Of a stretch of DNA of 64,000 bases, positions 1 to 11,940 are shown piece by piece. Below the pieces are notes generated by a model. The model searched no databases. It worked only from the letters and a program-made list of their open reading frames with translations, and was not told the origin of the DNA. Numbering within the stretch: position 1 is the first letter of the stretch; each line of letters begins with the position of its first letter. The DNA is taken from NCBI RefSeq assembly GCF_907164915.1, contig NC_061865.1, forward strand, positions 50,255,363-50,319,362. The letters are read 5' to 3'. A program made the translations under genes and the position numbers. The DNA is from Impatiens glandulifera (taxonomy: Eukaryota; Streptophyta; Magnoliopsida; Ericales; Balsaminaceae).

Positions 1-165
1 AAATGGTGTAATATCTAATGTTGTAAGATAATTTTCATCTCAAAATTTTCATCTTCAAGTACATACATACATTACACAATCTTCTACTACTCTTCTATCT
101 TATTTCTTCTCTTCTTCTCTAATCAATCTTATACTACTCTCTTATTTTTATTGTATTAATCTCTA

Positions 166-1131
166 ATGGCTTCCCATCTCAAAGGGGTGAAGCATATAAC
201 CATGACATGTGAAATGCATAAAACATTGTGCGAGTATAAAAGCGAGAATCCATCTTCGTCTTAAAAAGAGCTATAAAAATGGGTTGATGAAAAATTAAAC
301 ATCCAGATTAATTGGTCAAGCGACAATATCGAATACAATTAAGTGGTCATCGGAATATCTCAACTGATTTGACGAAACCTAATGCCAAACGACACAAATC
401 CACAAAGTTTCCAAATATAGAAAAGGCTTTGTATGAATGGATTCTTCAACATCAAGAGCGGGTAAATATATCGAGATAGTTAATTCAAGAGAAGGCAAAA
501 AATTTTATGTAAATATTGTATGGTGATAATGGTCTAGAGTTTGATTACTCTCTTGGTATATATGGTGGAGATGTTTAAATCACGACATGGTATCAAGTCC
601 TTTAGGCGTTTTGGCTAAAGCGGGTCTGTCAATATGGGAGATGTAGATAACAACTTGCCAACAATAAGAGAGAAACTAGGACCGTTTGCCATGAAAGATG
701 TTTTCAACGTGGATGAAACTGGGTTATTTTATAGATTACAAGTTGATTATTCATCTTGTAATCTATAAAATTGAGGGAAGAAAAAAGGACAAAGAAAGAA
801 TTGATAGTAACGCAATGAATGTGAATCAACTCTTGAATTATCCGGGTGAAAACGACACGACTGAGATTTTTACTGATGAAGAAATCATTGAGGATCTTAG
901 AGAAAACAATCAAGATGAAGACAATGAGGATGATATTCGTGTTTTGGGTCCTGTTTCTCGCAGAGAAGCAATTAGAGCAGCAATAAAACTTAGTGATTTT
1001 CTCCTACAATTTGATAGAAGTACTCCACAACTTCATAAAGATTTGAATAAAGTGAAAGATGATATTTAAATGGATATAAATTCCATACAAAGCAGACAAC
1101 GGTAGACTCATATTTCATTAAGGTACACTAA
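166..1131 (+). pseudogene. Decayed pogo/Tigger (CENP-B-like) transposase
   Basis: Reading across several frames recovers the order of a plant Tigger/pogo transposase. From the ATG at 166 comes an N-terminal helix-turn-helix stretch (CEYKSENPS near 213-239). A CENP-B-type DNA-binding stretch follows (NAKRHK...KFPNIEKALYEWILQHQERVNIS, about 381-474), then the first catalytic block FNVDETGLFYRL (about 701-738). After EGRKKDKERI the catalytic domain is missing: the frame jumps to the C-terminal tail (NYPGENDTTEIF..., LGPVSRREA...). Stops at about 264 and 474 and several frameshifts show it is dead. The last piece, in another frame, ends with QTTVDSYF (1093-1116), which matches a PCNA-binding PIP box, a known feature of pogo transposases. 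The family call is strong and the exact ends are uncertain. The tail from 939 on is duplicated in inverted orientation at 11941-12702. Confidence 0.85.
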
Positions 1132-1704
1132 GGTATTCTGAATTATTTAGAAAATAGTATATTATTACTTTTTATATCGGTTGGAACCTATATGCGCCAA
1201 AAAAATATATTACTTAATAAATTTATCGAAATTATTACTTTAACTATTCGGCCCGAGTTGAGACGGTAAGAATTTATTATTTTATCGGGGTAATAATTTT
1301 ATCGAATATTATTTTATCGAGAGTCTACGATAGGGTAAGATTCGGAGGGGATATGACTGTAGGGTGAAACGTTAGTTTTATTTAATTTTAAAAAATTAGA
1401 TACAAAAATTAATAATCTTGTAAATATAAAAAATATGATAAAAAATAATATCAATTATAAATACTATAATTAATTGGAATATCTTTTATCTACTAATAAA
1501 TAAATAAATAAATAAATATATATATATATATATATATATCATATTTTAAAATTGAATGATATATAATTTACATTGATTTGTATCAATATAAATAAATATT
1601 TAGAATAAAAATTCAATTTATTATTATTATATATAGATAATACTTTTGTAAAATTAAAATAATATTAATATTATACTTATTTTAAAAAATCCTTAATATA
1701 CAAA
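939..1704 (+). repeat. H1 repeat, original copy: end of the pogo element plus flank
   Basis: This block reappears nearly identically, inverted, at 11941-12702. It contains the transposase C-terminal tail (939-1131) and a run of subterminal motifs ending in TTTATCG at 1210-1322, like the A/T-rich ends of pogo/Emigrant elements. About 380 bp of A/T-rich flank with a TA microsatellite (about 1514-1540) follows. It is joined to the upstream transposase without interruption, so this is the older copy. It ends with A at 1704, directly followed by the Helitron TC at 1705. Confidence 0.85.
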
Positions 1705-2813
1705 TCTATATATATCTAATAACGCTTAATTTAAAAAGTTGGAGGTGTACATCACGCTCTCTCCAAAATTATTCACATCATCATCATAGTATTTTCTCTT
1801 TCTTAGATATATATATATATATATATTTCTCTCTCTTCATTTATCTTTATCAATTAATTGTTTTTCTATCCCTTACCATATATATATTCACACTAATAAT
1901 ATATAAAATATATTTTTTCATCAATTCTATTAACTTTCGTCATTAATTATTCTATGTCTGTTACTCTTTTATATATCTACATACATATTAATATTTTTTT
2001 TATTAATTATTTTAAAAATAAACCTAATGATTCTCGTCTAAAATATTATATATATTAATCACATCTCTCCAAAATGATCAACATCATCATTAGGTATTTT
2101 CTCTTTCTTAAATATATATATTTCTCTCTCTTCTTTCATAGGTATTTTCTCTTTCTTAAATATATATATTTCTCTCTCTTCTTTCATTCTCAGGCTTAGA
2201 TCTAAGAAGATAAATGTTGTCATTTTCATAGGGAGAACGAGGCTTGAGGCAGTCCAACCACAATGACAACCTAATCTATATATATCTAATAACGCTTAAT
2301 TTAAAAAGTTGGAGGTGTACATCACGCTCTCTCCAAAATTATTCACATCATCATCATAGTATTTTCTCTTTCTTAGATATATATATATATATATTTCTCT
2401 CTCTTCATTTATCTTTATCAATTAATTGTTTTTCTATCCCTTACCATATATATATTCACACTAATAATATATAAAATATATTTTTTCATCAATTCTATTA
2501 ACTTTCGTCATTAATTATTCTATGTCTGTTACTCTTTTATATATCTACATACATATTAATATTTTTTTTATTAATTATTTTAAAAATAAACCTAATGATT
2601 CTCGTCTAAAATATTATATATATTAATCACATCTCTCCAAAATGATCAACATCATCATTAGGTATTTTCTCTTTCTTAAATATATATATTTCTCTCTCTT
2701 CTTTCATAGGTATTTTCTCTTTCTTAAATATATATATTTCTCTCTCTTCTTTCATTCTCAGGCTTAGATCTAAGAAGATAAATGTTGTCATTTTCATAGG
2801 GAGAACGAGGCTT
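1705..2813 (+). repeat. Tandem duplication of the Helitron 5' end (two units)
   Basis: Two units start with the same TCTATATATATCTAAT motif at 1705 and 2275 and run to a shared GGGAGAACGAGGCTT end at 2245 and 2813. The second is preceded by a 29-bp non-Helitron spacer (2246-2274) ending in CCTAA. The right arm has the same tandem (5' ends at 22465 and 23035), and there the 29-bp spacer also precedes the outer unit (23036-23064). Each unit itself contains a doubled segment of about 50 bp (GGTATTTTCTCTTTCTTAAA...). Confidence 0.85.
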
Positions 2814-5003
2814 TCAGTTATTTCTAAGAAGATCCATATTTGTGTAATGTGGTATGAACTTTTGAGCTCAAGTCTAAACTTCTTATCATATATTTTTATT
2901 TTTATTAGTTCTTGAAATATAACTTTTTTTCTCTATTATGTTTCGTCTCTCCTTAAGTCTTATTTTGTTATTTAAAAACAGATGAGAGTAAAGTTATCTA
3001 AAGAATATATATATATATATATATATAATAATATATATATATATAATAATTCCCGATTTGTTTGCTTAATTTCAAATCCTTTTAGTCATCACTTTAATAT
3101 GTTGATTTTTAATATTTCAATTGATGTTTTGATGAAGATGATGGGTTCATTGGATTCAAGATTAAACAACTTTGATTTTTTTATTAGGTTTTGGCGATAA
3201 TGGTGCTATCATGGTTATGCAAAGTTGTTTTTTGTGATAATCGTGTTATCATGCCTGAAGGTGTGAGCATTGGTAAGTCAAGTGAAATTTAAATCATTTT
3301 ATCATAAAATTCATTTGTAAAAAGATTTTTTAATTTTTCTATTACATTAATTCTTGATTTTATTTGGTTTATTTCAGGTACTTTCAGTCATTATATGTCA
3401 TTATACTTCTAGATGCAAGCTATTGTCTAAATGTTTGTTTACTTAAAATATTTTAATTTTGAGATAATTGTGTTTAGCTTTAAATTTCTTATGTATACAC
3501 TAACTTGGAATAATTTTTTTTAATACTCATAATTTTAATGAAATAATAATGTGTTTTATGAATTTAATTTTATTGTGCAACTACTATTTTTATCTACTAA
3601 TTTTATGGTATATTTTAGTTTTTGATACTCCTATTTTTATTAAAAAAATGTTAATAAAAATAAACTCAATAAATATAACCTACCATCTATATATATTAAT
3701 ATTTTTTATTAAATATTTCATCTAAATAATTTGATTATTTATAAAAAATTCAAATAAAATAAACCCTTCTCATTAAAAAGTCATTTGAGATTTGTATTAA
3801 ATATTAATATTAATTATGAAAACTATTTAGAAGATTTAAATTGTAAAAAATACTTATATTACATTGAATATGTTCACACTAATGGATAATAAATCATTTG
3901 AGATTTGCATTAAATATTAATATTAATTCACTAACGTAATAAATCATTCAGTTTCATTCTAATTTATAACTAATTAATAGAAATAAAATTAACAGATATT
4001 AATATTATTACAACCTTCAATTCATATATATTATTAATTTATTCAAATAATTAACATAAAATAAAACAAACTCCTTCAGTCATAATTTATAACTAATTAA
4101 TGCAAATATTATGGAAATTAGATTATAAGTATTTCGACACCAACAAAAAAATAAGTTTCATCTTACAAAATTTTAGACAAATTGTTAGGTGGTACAAGTA
4201 AATTCATAAACAATTGATACTTTATTTTTATTATTATTATTTTTTGACATATTTTAACTTTAATGTTATATTGGTGGTTGTTCAATATTTACATTATTTT
4301 GATATTTATATATGTATTTTTCTTTAAATTTGGTAATAAACTTATTTATTTTTTTGTCACTATTCTATATTTTGTTGATATGAAATTGAAATAATAAGAT
4401 GTTTATTGAGAATATTATCAAATTCTTAGCCTTTTGATATTATACTTTTTATTCTCTATTACTTTTTCATCTATTCCATTTAAAATGAAATTATCTGCAA
4501 AACATAAAAAGAGAAATTTCGAACAACAATTTTATTGTTTGAATGTGTAGAACTACTAAATTCTTATCGGATGATCGACACTATGAATAAGACTTTTGTT
4601 TGATATTTATAGTCTCAAATTGGTAGGACTTTTAAATGATATTTATAGTCATAAATTTTGAGAAATTAGAACTTCTGATTCCTTGTGTTGTGTCCAATTA
4701 CGATCCTTACAACCTTAAAAAAATGTAATAAAAAATATTGTCAAATTATCGATATTCATTCCACTTCTTATTTCATCTTATATTTTTTTTTATATTTACA
4801 ACTTAGACTAACTATTATAATATCTATTTATATTAGAATTTACAAAAAATAATACAAAGAAATAAATTTGAATGGTAGATTTAAGTAGCAACTACAAGCA
4901 TTTAGTGGCATTTCGACGTTGATTTTTAATTTTATTTTCCAAGTTTTTTTAGTTAATATATGTGTTAACTTACATTCGTGCAAACGCACGGACTTTTTGC
5001 TAG
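2275..5003 (+). mobile_element. Non-autonomous Helitron, left-arm copy
   Basis: The 5' end is A|TCTATATATATC. The 3' end has the hairpin CGTGC-AAAC-GCACG (4977-4990), a short T-rich stretch and CTAG at 5000-5003, followed by T. This matches the Helitron rule: 5' TC, 3' hairpin then CTRR, inserted between A and T. No Rep/helicase coding sequence is visible, so it depends on a helper. Open frames inside (for example near 2982) are A/T-rich accidents containing TA repeats. If the outer 5' end at 1705 is used, the element is 570 bp longer. Confidence 0.8.
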
Positions 5004-5305
5004 TAATTTATAATAAAACTTATTAATTAAGCCAATACTTATTGAATTTAATACTTAATTTGATTAGATACAGACTTCACTAATTTATAACTAAAATATG
5101 AATTTATATATATTTAAGTAAAAAAACATACTAATTTGGATATTAAAGTAAAAAAAAATATCATATTGAAACTGAATTATTATTTAAAGCTTGAACTTGT
5201 ATTCTATTTATTAAATAGAGCTCAACTTTTAAATTGTGTCATATGAGAATTATATCATCAAAATTTTAGTTATTTGACTTTTTTTCAAATGGACAAAACG
5301 CCCAT

Positions 5306-7538
5306 TGTAGACACCGAAATTTTAGTTATCCAATTTAATAAAATTTTAATAAATTTTAAGTCTTTAAATAATATTTTAGTTAATAAACTCTCTAATAAAA
5401 CAATTATTTTAGATAAATAATTATATTCATAAATCTAAAATAATTAAATACAAATTAAATAAATATTTTACATAAATGATTGTATTTATTTAAATTTGAA
5501 ATAATTAAATTTACAACTTATTTAAATTAAATAAATATTTTAGACAAATATTGTAACCATTTAAATCATAAAATAATTAAAAATAAAGCCCTAAAATACA
5601 TAAAAATAATAAAAAGGCAAAATATAAATTTTATGTTTATTAATTAAATTTGTGTATTTTTTCAGATTAAAATAAAAACAAAAAAAAAAAAATCAAATTT
5701 AAACTAGTCCTTAAGGTTATAATAGACTTGTAGGCGGCCCAAATTGAAGAAGAAAACTGAAATTGAAACCATTAATTTCTTGACCAAATGATGCGATTTA
5801 AAGAGCCAAGTGATCCCTTGTGGCAAGACGAAAGTTAACTTTTGTCCCGAATTTGATCAACTTGATCAACTAACTAACCTTAGAGGACTATAAATAGTTT
5901 TTCTTGGCCAAGACAAAGAGGCATACACACCAACCTCAAGTCGTCAATCAACCTCCATACAAAAAATCCACTATTAAATTTTACAAGCTTTTAAGTTGTA
6001 CAGAGCTTGTAAGCTCGGTTCTAAATCACTTAAAGCTTCAACAACAAAAGTATATGAGTGTTCTTCAACTCACACTAAGCTTTTGTTCATATCATAATTC
6101 ATGTTAGAAATAAAATTATAAATTTTTTAAAATTTTAGATTGAATTTTTTTCAATACAATTTTTAATTTTATTATTTCTTGATTTGAAATTATTCCTAAA
6201 ATCATTTACAAACTATCGGTTGAAAAAAAAATCAAACAAAACAAGCTAAATTAGACAAACATAATTTTAAAATTAAAAATTCTATAATCGAATTTTTTGT
6301 TCTTGAATCTTAACTCAAGGAAAGTGACACTAAAATGTTCTTAATGCATTTTAAATGATGTTAGAAATATTTATAGATTTATTCCAAAGCAAATAATACA
6401 TTGTTTGTCTAAAATTAAAATTTTCAAAACAAAGCTTGAAATTTCAAATTAAAAATGGTTGAAACATTTAGTTAGTTATTATTTATGGATGGATTCAATT
6501 CTAAAACACATAATGAAGCTATTGAAATCATAAAATCCTAATCTAAAATCTTCAAACTTGAAATCTATGTTTTTTTTACCTATTTATGTTGAAGCTTCGT
6601 TGATCACTTCAGATTATCATAGAAAAATGACACCAAAATGTTCTTAATGTATTTTAAACAGTGTTAGGAATATTTCTAGATTTATTCCAAAGCAAATAAG
6701 ACAATGTTTGTCTAAAATTAGAATTTTCAAAACAAAGCTTGAAATTTCAAATTTAAAAATGGTTTGAAATATTTAGTTAGTTATGATTTTATGGATGTAT
6801 TCAATTTTAAAACACCTAAAATCCTAATCTAAAATCTTCAAACTCGAAATCTGATTTTTTTTTACCTATTTATATCACGGTTAGCTGAAAGCTCAAAACT
6901 TGCACAAAGGCTATCTGGAGATTGAAGACAACATAGGAACTCGATCAAAAACCCGTTCCCTACACACTAGTCAACTCGTGCCTCGCTCGTTCAATCTGCA
7001 CACGACCCGCCCTTTGCTGACCAACCGTTGAACCGATCCAGACACAATGCATGCCTCATCAGTCATCTGGCCAAGCACACTTCTAAACTGCGCTCCGTGA
7101 ACCTGCAGTCCACCAAGCCAAAGGTCTGATTGCTTTCAGCATAGAAAACAATTTTTTTTAGAATATTTTTATAAAAGATTCTTCTTCTTAAGATTATTCT
7201 AAGAAAGGGTCTATTTAAATTTATTTTTAATTTCTAATATTTTTAATTGACATTTTCACATATTTTATAATTTTTGACATCAATCACAGTTATAAATTTT
7301 TATTTTAAAATATTAAATTTAAATATATACCTAAATTATGAAAAATAATTGGACAAAAACAAATGTAAGGAACTAAATTTCTAAATAAAAAGTTAAAATT
7401 TTGTGGAGTAGATTTAACGGGTAGGGAAGGCATAAGCTCATAGCGTGATAACTTTTAATCGAGTATCAACAAACATCGATCATAGAAGAAATCTTTGATA
7501 AAATTACGTTTATACACGTAAAATAATCCTCGTTTACA
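5306..7538 (+). mobile_element. LTR-like segment A (Ty3/gypsy type), left arm
   Basis: It starts TGTAGACACCGAAATTT, a common start of plant gypsy LTRs. It carries TATAAATAG at 5889 followed by transcript-leader-like sequence, and ends near CGTTTACA at 7538. A GAGTATCAACAAAC...ACGTTTATACACG block near the end is shared, diverged, with segment B. It also holds two imperfect copies of a block with GAATATTTCTAGATTTATTCC-like sequence (6360-6440 and 6660-6740). No internal gag/pol domain is attached, so it is a solo or truncated LTR. Superfamily from motif style only. Confidence 0.5.
5889..5897 (+). promoter_or_regulatory. TATA box of LTR-like segment A
   Basis: TATAAATAG sits in a less A/T-rich context and points towards the palindrome spacer. 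The leader-like sequence after it contains ACACACCAACCTCAAG. Confidence 0.5.
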
Positions 7539-9007
7539 AGTGACTGACTTTTTAAACCATTAATTAATTAATTGAATTTAAATCAAAATTATTATTTCAA
7601 ACCCTCGTCTATTTAAAAATAAAAAAGAGGTAAATTATGAAATTTGATAGTCAATAAAATTACTTAATTATTTTTCATTAATTTTCCCTTTAAATAGTTT
7701 TAAAATAAACGAATTGGACCCCTCGGGTCTTCACCTTCTTACACACGTCTTCTTATTTTATCTTCTTATTTTAAAATTTTTAATTATTTTTTTAATTAAT
7801 TTTTAAAATGAATGGATATTTAAAGTTGTTTTTGAATATATATTTATAATTGAGTTGTTTTCGAGATTTATTTAATCTAATTTATCGAAGAAGTTGATTT
7901 GGGTGGAAAAAAAAAGTTTAAAGATCAAATTTGGAGAGATATAATTGATATTTATTTATTAACTTTTTTGTGTATGTTATACTAATTTGAATGTATTTAT
8001 GTTTTAATATACACATTTAAAATTGTCGAATATAGTTTTAAATATCTTGAAAAAATGTGTAATGGATGTGTAAGAATTAAAAATTGACACTTCAATTTAT
8101 AATATTAAAATAATTTTTAAGAATAATTTTAATAAAAAAAATCAAAATAATTAACCCATGATCAAACCTATTTAAAACAATTAATTATGATTAATTATTA
8201 TACTAATTAATCAAATTAATTAAAGGTTAGGGTCAAAATAAGAAATAAAATTATTTGGGATAAATGTTATACCAATATTATCTCAAAATAATTTTAGAAA
8301 AAATTAAAAGACAAAAATAAATAATTTTGATGAATTTTTATCCATTTCATCTAAAAACAAAATATTTATTTAAATTCTAAAAATATATAAAAAAAAATGG
8401 TAAAATAATTGTCATGTTTATTTAATATTTTGTGTATTTAAAAAGATTAAAATTAAAGTCAAACTGGTGAAAGAAAAATTAATTTCAAATAAATCTTAAG
8501 TATTTAATATATATATGGCCGAAACTAAAGGAATTAGTTGCAGCGCACGCCAGGACTATCGGATGAGCGCTGAATTTTTATTTAGCGCCCAAGAAAGAAC
8601 AGTGTAGCCGGTTGTAGCCAAAGCAACGCGTGTCCGGGCCATAGTAGAACGGCTAACGCCCCATTAGTCAGGATGTTAATGGACCGCCCAAAAGCAATAA
8701 CGCTGGACGGAATGCCCGAAGACGCTCAAATAAACGTCGTTTTTAATGCCACCTTCATCTCCAACGCGACGCTAGAGTGGATAAGCTCTGAAGATCCGTG
8801 TTGAGTCTTTTTAGAACTCAACCATTGGTCCACTAAATTGACTAATTCAAAGCCCAAAATGATCATCCTAAGATGATGATCATTCTCCCTACAAAAGTAG
8901 GCATCGTCATTGCCTACTCCGGCTAGTTGACTAAAGAACAACCAAAACACCATTAATGGTTTTGGCTGATTTATCCCACTTGGCTCCTCCAACCGACCTT
9001 GAGCAGA

Positions 9008-9016
9008 TATAAATAG
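9008..9016 (+). promoter_or_regulatory. TATA box of LTR-like segment B
   Basis: TATAAATAG at 9008-9016 is followed by CTGAAGCCAAAG. Like the segment A TATA box it points towards the spacer at 11930-12816. Confidence 0.45.
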
Positions 9017-9834
9017 CTCATATGGATTATTCTGAAGCCAAAGAACTATCTAACACCCTCCAAATCGAAAAAAATTAAAATTCGTCATTAAAGTTTGAAG
9101 CTTTCAGATTTTTCAAACTTTCTGTTTGAGACTTAAAGTTTGGATCTAAGCATCCAAAAAGCTTCCCTATGGATCAATGAGTGTTCTCCAATCCTTGGTA
9201 AGGTTCTAATCACCATCTACTTCAATATTTACAGTTTGAATTTGAAATTTTTATATTTTAAACTACATAGGCTTGTATGTTTACTGTTTATGGTGTTTTA
9301 GGGTTGAAAATTCATCCCTAGATGATTTAGAAACTATCTGGATATGATAGAACCGATCAATCGATTTAAATAACAAAAACCAAATTTGAATTTTTAAAAT
9401 TTAAAAAACGAGTTTGTTGTTCTTGGGTTAATTATATTGAATCACAACCCATAAAACTTCCTAACATGATTGTAATGATGCTGAACAACTTTTAGATCAT
9501 GTTTGATCAAAATTTAAATTTTCAAAATAAATTGAAAATTTTGAGTTCTTGAATTGGTCAAAACGAACATCTAATATTCTTGTTTTGGTACCAATCAAAT
9601 ATATGCATTATAAGGAAGCTATTGGATATCTCCTTACACTTCAAAATAATTTTAAAATCAAAAAGCCGATTTTTGATCATAAATTGCTTTGAACAAATTG
9701 ATCATCATCTAAGTCGATTGATACATTGAGATGATGATCAACATTTTCCTTGGAGCTTTGTGAAGCTACCCAAACTCTTAGATCAAATAATCATAGCTAA
9801 AAATGAATAAAAAAATATGCACTTTGAGTTCTTA

Positions 9835-10400
9835 AGGACCGAGGCTCATTAGCTAGGACCGAGAGATCCGACCGAGGATCATCGATCTAGATCGAGACTA
9901 GAATTGAGAAAATCGAACCTAGGACTGAGGCATAAAACTGATGTTCTTGAGCTAGGACTGAGACCTAAGACGGATGTTCTTGAGCCAGGACCGAGATATC
10001 CGGCCGAAGATTTTCACTTAGGACCGAGAGTTCTAAAATTGGGATCGATACTCCTAACCCTAGGACCGAGAGTGCTATCCCTAAGACCAAGAGATCTGAC
10101 CTTAGGACCGAGAATCCCAAGTTTAGGACTAAGAGCTCCCGAACTTAAGAACGAAGGACTTAGCTTAGAGCTAGCCTAGGACCGAGAGGTTTATACACCT
10201 CGATCGAGAAACTTAGCCCAAGGTTATCTTAGTACCGATAAGTTTATAAACCTAGACCGGTAATATTAGCCAAGGACAAAGAGTCCTTAGCACCCCGACC
10301 GAGGGACTTCAATCCTTAGACAAAGATCTTGAGACTCGACCCGGACCGAGGGTCTTTTGATCTCAACCGATAAAAATGAACCCTAGGCTTAGGACTCCGG
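9835..10400 (+). repeat. Degenerate GGACCGAG minisatellite, left arm
   Basis: Imperfect units of roughly 20-26 bp contain (TTA)GGACCGAGA followed by a variable filler. They repeat more than fifteen times and give an apparent open frame (9904-10179) rich in LGPR-type peptides, which I read as repeat-driven and not a gene. The tract is markedly richer in G/C than its surroundings. A mirror copy lies at about 14345-14910. Confidence 0.8.
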
Positions 10401-10915
10401 TCCTAAGGCCTGTTTGGTTACACTTTTCAAAATCCAAAATTATTTTTATAATTTTGGGACTGCAAAACATTCTCTAAAAATCCCGAAAAATTAGAAAATA
10501 CATTTTAAATATTTTTGGGATATTTCCACAAAAATATTTTGACAAAGGCTTGTTTGATGTTTATTTCTAAACCCTATTATCTTTAAAAATGACTGATATT
10601 CATTCTTCAGGTATCTCCTCCATAGTTATCATCCGCAACAGATACCAAAATTTAAATATTGATATTTCAATACTTTAAATAACGCTAAACCTAGAAACAT
10701 GATTATGACCAGAAGAATAAACGGTTAAAACTCAAACTTTATACATATGATTTTCAAAAACCAACTTTATAAGTTGAGACCGTTTTTAAAACGGGTACGG
10801 AAGATGAAGCGTGAAAGCCTTTTCTCGAGTATCACCAAACTATGAATTAAAAGAAAACTCTAGTCAATACGTTTGTATACGTAAACAACTTTTATTGGTT
10901 TTCAAAATTTAATTG

Positions 10916-11929
10916 GCGACTATATTTCAAAATAAATAATATGTTAAATTAATTATGTTTTATTAATTTAAACTAAAAAAATTTGAAAAATAAAATTATG
11001 ATTTAATTACAGTAAATCTCTAAATTATTTAAAATTGAATATCGAAATTATTGTTTTTTAATTAATTTAAAAACGTTGCAAGGAAACAATGACATCTTTT
11101 AAAAATAATGTTTTATTTTAAAAAAAAATTCTTAACACTCAAACCAATATTGAATTTCTCAAACCTTGAGCTTTTTACATAAACCTAATACAAACGGTTT
11201 TTTCGGGGTTACAATAGGAGAATAATTAATAAATTGAAAAAATATTATTTGTTATTTTAATTCTTTAAATGTGATAAATTAGTTATGAAAAAAAACATTA
11301 TGTTAAAAAATATGGACTTTCTTTCTTTTGTCATAATGTCTTAAATAATAATTTTATTTATTTTTTTTAGTTGGAGCTAAATAGGACTCAATTTAAAGTT
11401 CAAGCTTAATTTAATAAAACGATACAAATTTGAATTTTAAATAATATTTTTTAACTATTTAAAATAGATCTTAAATTATATAAAAGAAATTGTAAACTTT
11501 AAGACCTAATTCCATTTATTTATAAATTGGACCGACCTTCTTGGAGAGCCATAAATCGTAATCAACTACTAATATTAGCTGTAAAGAGGCCAAAACACTT
11601 GCCAATTTCTTTTGTAAGAGTAGATGAAATTGAGACTAATTCTATAAACTTATAATATCTACAAACAACATAACATCACTTCGTTTGTAACTTACTTTGT
11701 AGACAAAAAATAAATATATAATAATTTGTAATAATCATGAACTAAAATTATATAAAATATATAATAAATAAATAATATTTTAATAATTATAAATAAGATT
11801 TATATTAAATATAATTTATGTCATCATAATTTATTTATATTCATTTTTAAATATAATTATATGAATAAGTATTAAATGTTTTAATTTAAAATTTTATAAA
11901 AGAATTTGTATAATCCAAAACTGATGTAG
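10916..11929. other. Unassigned A/T-rich end of left arm
   Basis: It follows the TTGGCGACT motif. No coding frame or domain is recognisable. A slightly less A/T-rich patch (11535-11650, ATAAATCGTAATCAACTACT...) could be another TE scrap. It ends at CTGATGTAG (11921-11929), the last paired bases of the arm. Confidence 0.5.
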
Positions 11930-11940
11930 TATTAATAACA

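Larger units (their letters stand above)
8150..10915 (+). mobile_element. LTR-like segment B (Ty3/gypsy type), left arm
   Basis: It is homologous in parts to segment A: a shared ATGTTTAT..TTGTGTATTT block upstream, TATAAATAG at 9008, GAGTGTTCT downstream, and the CGAGTATCACCAAAC...ACGTTTGTATACG block near the end. It ends just before TTGGCGACT (10914-10922), which resembles the primer-binding start seen after the LTRs of Ogre/Tat-type elements. The left border is only approximate. A minisatellite of GGACCGAG units lies inside. It appears to be a truncated or solo LTR; no pol domains are seen. Confidence 0.45.
1705..11929 (+). repeat. Left arm of the 10.2-kb palindrome
   Basis: The arm is the reverse complement of 12817-23035 almost base for base: paired positions sum to 24740-24747 along the whole length. 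I noticed a few substitutions (5740 versus 19005, 7486 and its partner, 9914 versus 14831) and small length differences in TA runs. In order it holds a duplicated Helitron 5' end, a Helitron body, LTR-like segment A, LTR-like segment B with a minisatellite, and about 1 kb of unassigned A/T-rich sequence. The outer boundary coincides exactly with a Helitron 5' TC. The inner boundary is at 11929, where pairing with 12817 stops. Confidence 0.95.

Noticed and set aside
8726..8992. 88-codon frame duplicated in both arms (also 15753-16019)
   Set aside because: It lies upstream of an LTR TATA box on the opposite strand and has no domain. Its duplication reflects the palindrome and not selection.
9904..10179. 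91-codon repeat protein-like frame (LGPR units)
   Set aside because: Explained by the GGACCGAG minisatellite; no gene context.
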